From Isohypsibius dastychi (Eukaryota; Tardigrada; Eutardigrada; Parachela; Isohypsibiidae), in the NCBI GenBank assembly GCA_034696485.1, contig JAQIWT010001429.1, positions 1-10,815 on the forward strand: a stretch of DNA of 10,815 nt, read 5' to 3'. How positions within the stretch are numbered: position 1 is the first letter of the stretch; each line of letters begins with the position of its first letter. Positions 8,305 through 10,815 of the stretch are shown here, one piece after another. The notes under the pieces are model-generated. The model saw only the letters and a list, made by a program, of their open reading frames with translations. It was not told the origin of the DNA and did no database searches. Position numbers and translations under genes: made by a program.

Positions 8305-8514
8305 CTAATGTTTTTTATTTTTTTTTTGAGCCGGCTGCTCGAAAATGAATTCGCACGATTTGCACACTGGAAGAAACGTCTGCCTGAAGAGACAAAAATG
8401 CGCGAGGGAAAAACGTCCGATCGGCGTTGTATTTTTTGCGAGCGAATTGACGACAACAAAAGTGTTCTTTTGTCATCATGTCGTCTTGAATTTGGCAAAA
8501 TCGATGAACAGTAA
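8305..8514 (+). other. Splice-acceptor-like junction followed by open frames, possible exon
   Basis: CTAAT (8305-8309), a nearly pure T run (8311-8327) and GAG (8328-8330) together look like a branch point, polypyrimidine tract and acceptor. Two frames stay open afterwards. One ends at TAA 8512-8514 and encodes a charged peptide with RRCIFCERIDDN (needs a phase 2 intron). The other ends at TGA near 8528 and needs a phase 1 intron, the same phase as the FOXO exon 2 donor. The acceptor is GAG rather than CAG/TAG, and no homology is recognised. Confidence 0.2.
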
Positions 8515-9218
8515 TTCAAGTGTGTCCTGAAGAGCAGACGAGATATTATTCCTATGTCGAGCATTTCGCCAGACAAGAGAGCTCAACTGTTATTCAAGAA
8601 AACATAGTGGAAGATTAAAAAAACTTCAAAATGCTGTCCGAAAGTTCAACGCGACGTTGGTTCTACTCCATGACTCTTCTCGGAACTCGAGTACAGGTTC
8701 GTGCAACTATCTTGGACTTTCAAGTGAGTTTCGAGCTATTTATACGTCGTGGCCTTCAAAGACGATCCTCAAAGAAACGCCGGTCGGTAATTTGAGGGCG
8801 CGTTTTTTTGCCATGTGATTGACTGTGATGTACAGTATCAAAGTTGGCACACGATCTACTTTTTCACACTTGTGCCGTGAATCATGTCTCTGGTAACATT
8901 TGTGGTCGTATGTCTGCTCGATCTTCGGCCTGAAAAAACACGGAAGTTTCTTACTAAATGACTTGAAATGAATAGCGATAATTTTCTGGGTTGGCGCGGA
9001 ACTTTGAGCCGACATTACCTGCCACCTGAGATATATTACAAAACTGACTCATCTTTTCAAGAACAATACGGGCACGTGTTCTATCTATTCGTCAAAAAAC
9101 TACTGTCACAACAAGTATTTTTTTTATCCTTGCGTTTTTTCGCTTTTTTTGGTTTTGATAATTGGAACATAGGCCGGTTAGCTGGCTGCCAAATAGCATA
9201 CAAGTACTAGCGTCAGAT

Positions 9219-9248
9219 GTTACCATATGTTGCATTTCATATGGTAAC
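9219..9248. repeat. Perfect 11-bp inverted repeat with 8-base loop
   Basis: GTTACCATATG (9219-9229) is the exact reverse complement of CATATGGTAAC (9238-9248), separated by TTGCATTT. A second 6-bp hairpin (CACTGA/TCAGTG, 9294-9311) lies 46 bases downstream. It may be part of a small inverted-repeat element or a cruciform-prone site; no target-site duplication is evident. Confidence 0.6.
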
Positions 9249-10083
9249 CAATCATTGTATGCTCTTTTCTCCAGCAAGACGACCCTGCCACTGCACTGAC
9301 TTGAATCAGTGACCAAAAAACTTATTTTAGCATCTTATTTCCACGGAAGTACTTACGATATTCGTTCGTAATGTGAGCCAAAAAAGCAGGTTTCCGAAAC
9401 AAAATGTTAAATTTTGTCGGATCTGTGTTCTAGTGTGGTTCATGTATGCATGTGGTGGGAGAAAATCCAAACAGGCATGTAACAGGTTCAGAATTTCCGG
9501 TACTGTAACCAAAAACCCAAGATCACATAGTCATATCATGTTATGTTGGTTACTGACGGCAAGCAACTCAAGAACCTAAGCGCCATCTGTTTCGCACTTG
9601 GCAGTACGAATCAGCAAGATTCGGTCAGTCCAGGCGCTCTACAAATCCTTTTTTGTCATACTGTAGTGCCCGCACTGGACGACCTATCATTGCAGTGCGT
9701 CGAAGTATTCCGAATTCGGCTTCCTGGTAACTTCCTGTTGTTACAAGTTGGGACATGGCGACGAATGATTCAGATGTTTTTTGGCTCAAATTTTACAGAA
9801 AACTTTTGTTTGATTCATTTACCATCCACGATCGACTTCCAATGTATTTTGAAGATTGCGTCGACAACAAGGGTCGCGGTGCCCACGATACATCTGTATA
9901 GGTCCCAAGACCCCAATGATCAAACTCTCGTTGACAGTGTAATGCTGATAACATTCACAACAAGATTGTGATCTGCATCGTCGTGCAAACCAATATTTTC
10001 TGTCACTGAGAATCTACAGGGTTTGATACATGTCTACCGTAGACTGTATGGTTGGAACTATGCCGGACTATTTGAATTACTGA

Positions 10084-10174
10084 TGTACATCTGAGTCCAA
10101 AATAATTCCCGAATCACTGTCCAACTCATCCGGGAGTACCGTGGAACGGGATGAATATGGAGAATTCATCTCAC
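10084..10174 (+). other. Short open segment ending at a donor-like site, possible exon
   Basis: After TGA at 10081 the + frame is open and reads SKIIPESLSNSSGSTV then ERDEYGEFIS, ending at TCAC|GTAAGG (donor at 10175). Read through, it stops at TAA 10201. The composition is protein-like, but the only nearby acceptor would be TCTGAG (10090-10095), which is weak, and I recognise no family. The - strand over the same bases also has a 30-codon ORF, so chance is possible. Confidence 0.2.
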
Positions 10175-10815
10175 GTAAGGGTCACAAACAGCTGGCGATC
10201 TAAGCCATCTAAACCCACCTTACCATTACCCGTTAAGCACTGCATATGGGCTGGTCACCCCATTGCAAGTTTCATTTGAAAAGGTGGAATCCGTGTCTTC
10301 GTTGGTGGATTATTTTCTCAAACCAGCCCGTGCACCTCTACAACGAATGAAGGTCGACGAATGATGAGTACGTCATGCGCAAAGAAGACCTTCACCTGCA
10401 TGTTTGAGAGTGACAGGGGGATTGATAGGTCATGTCCGACTTCGTACAACACTACTTCAGAAAACCTCGCGGAAAAAGTTGTCAATGCTCACGAAATCCA
10501 ATTGTTTATAAGCTTCAAGCACAAATACGCAATAATTAGAAGAAAAAGCTCGAAAATTTGCAAGCGACGGAATTTTTGCACCGGTGCAAGTATTGAGAAT
10601 ACATCGAACCACAAAATAAAATTAAAGATATGAGCACAGCTGTCGATGTGCTACTTCATATATCCTGGAAAACGCAAACCCGACAAATCCCCATCAGCGT
10701 CCGCTATGCAAAATGGAAGCCAGCAAAAACTCTCTCATCTCAAATCATCAGAGCCCAGTCAGGTGCTTGACTGAGCGGAATATCACCATCATCATCATGA
10801 GAAATTCGCCTCGGT

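Larger units (their letters stand above)
8515..10815. other. 3' flanking DNA, no gene established
   Basis: Apart from the inverted repeat and the candidate exon listed separately, this stretch holds only unsupported frames. The longest is 9543-9971 (+, 142 codons), whose ATG has poor context (GTTATG) and whose product matches nothing I recognise. A 54-codon frame at 8631-8795 contains a good donor (CAA|GTGAGT at 8721-8729). A short CAT repeat (four units) sits at 10787-10798. No RNA gene or complete transposon is visible. Confidence 0.45.

Noticed and set aside
9543-9971. 142-codon + strand ORF as a gene
   Set aside because: The start context is poor, no domain is recognised, and a frame of this length is not improbable by chance.
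10150-10170. Small hairpin GATGAAT/ATTCATC here, and CAGTCA/TGACTG at 10756-10773
   Set aside because: Stems of 6-7 bp with short loops are expected several times by chance in this length.
1-10815. Bacterial, phage or CRISPR-type system
   Set aside because: Spliced eukaryotic genes, GT-AG introns and AATAAA signals; no operons, repeat-spacer array or prokaryotic genes.

Overview
The window is animal nuclear DNA. Its main content is a complete, spliced FOXO/DAF-16-type forkhead transcription factor gene on the + strand (coding 4345-7428, three coding exons, predicted 509 residues). The left edge holds the first two exons of a second gene on the - strand (226 down to 1), which runs off the window. 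Splicing that gene across a 62-base intron gives a signal peptide followed by a Kazal-type protease-inhibitor domain. GT-AG introns, an intron inside the forkhead domain, AATAAA signals and long non-coding stretches all point to a eukaryote. The FOXO protein resembles insect FOXO around its Akt sites ([20 protein letters not shown]), with a threonine at the second site as in C. elegans DAF-16. This suggests an invertebrate, probably an ecdysozoan (arthropod, tardigrade or nematode relative). I lean towards a tardigrade-like compact genome, but the sequence does not decide it.

Layout: 1-226 (-) is the 5' end of the Kazal gene, with a TATA-like/initiator pair at 303-269. Positions 304-4344 separate the two divergent genes. 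This stretch has no gene I can establish, but holds a hairpin (2599-2640), a 42-codon small ORF with good start context (2990-3118), a CCAAT/TATA-like pair (3396-3422) and a likely 5'-leader intron of FOXO (3764-3919). The FOXO coding exons are 4345-4830, 5599-6052 and 6839-7428; the introns are 768 and 786 bases. The 3' UTR probably ends after the AATAAA at 8216 (an earlier one lies at 7952). From about 8250 to 10815 there are only fragments: a splice-acceptor-like junction with open frames (8305-8514), a perfect 11-bp inverted repeat (9219-9248) and a short open segment ending at a donor-like site (10084-10174). None of these is proven to be a gene.

The FOXO protein carries the full insulin/PI3K-Akt control layout: three Akt motifs (T52, T208, S263), a 14-3-3 motif at the first, a basic nuclear localisation region after the forkhead, a candidate export signal formed across the exon 2/exon 3 junction, and an acidic-hydrophobic C-terminal activation segment. 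The two genes are divergently arranged with about 4.1 kb between their start codons; nothing in the sequence shows a functional link. I found no previously undescribed system. The most useful non-obvious results are the hidden Kazal gene, the junction-spanning export signal and the candidate leader intron with an upstream ORF.
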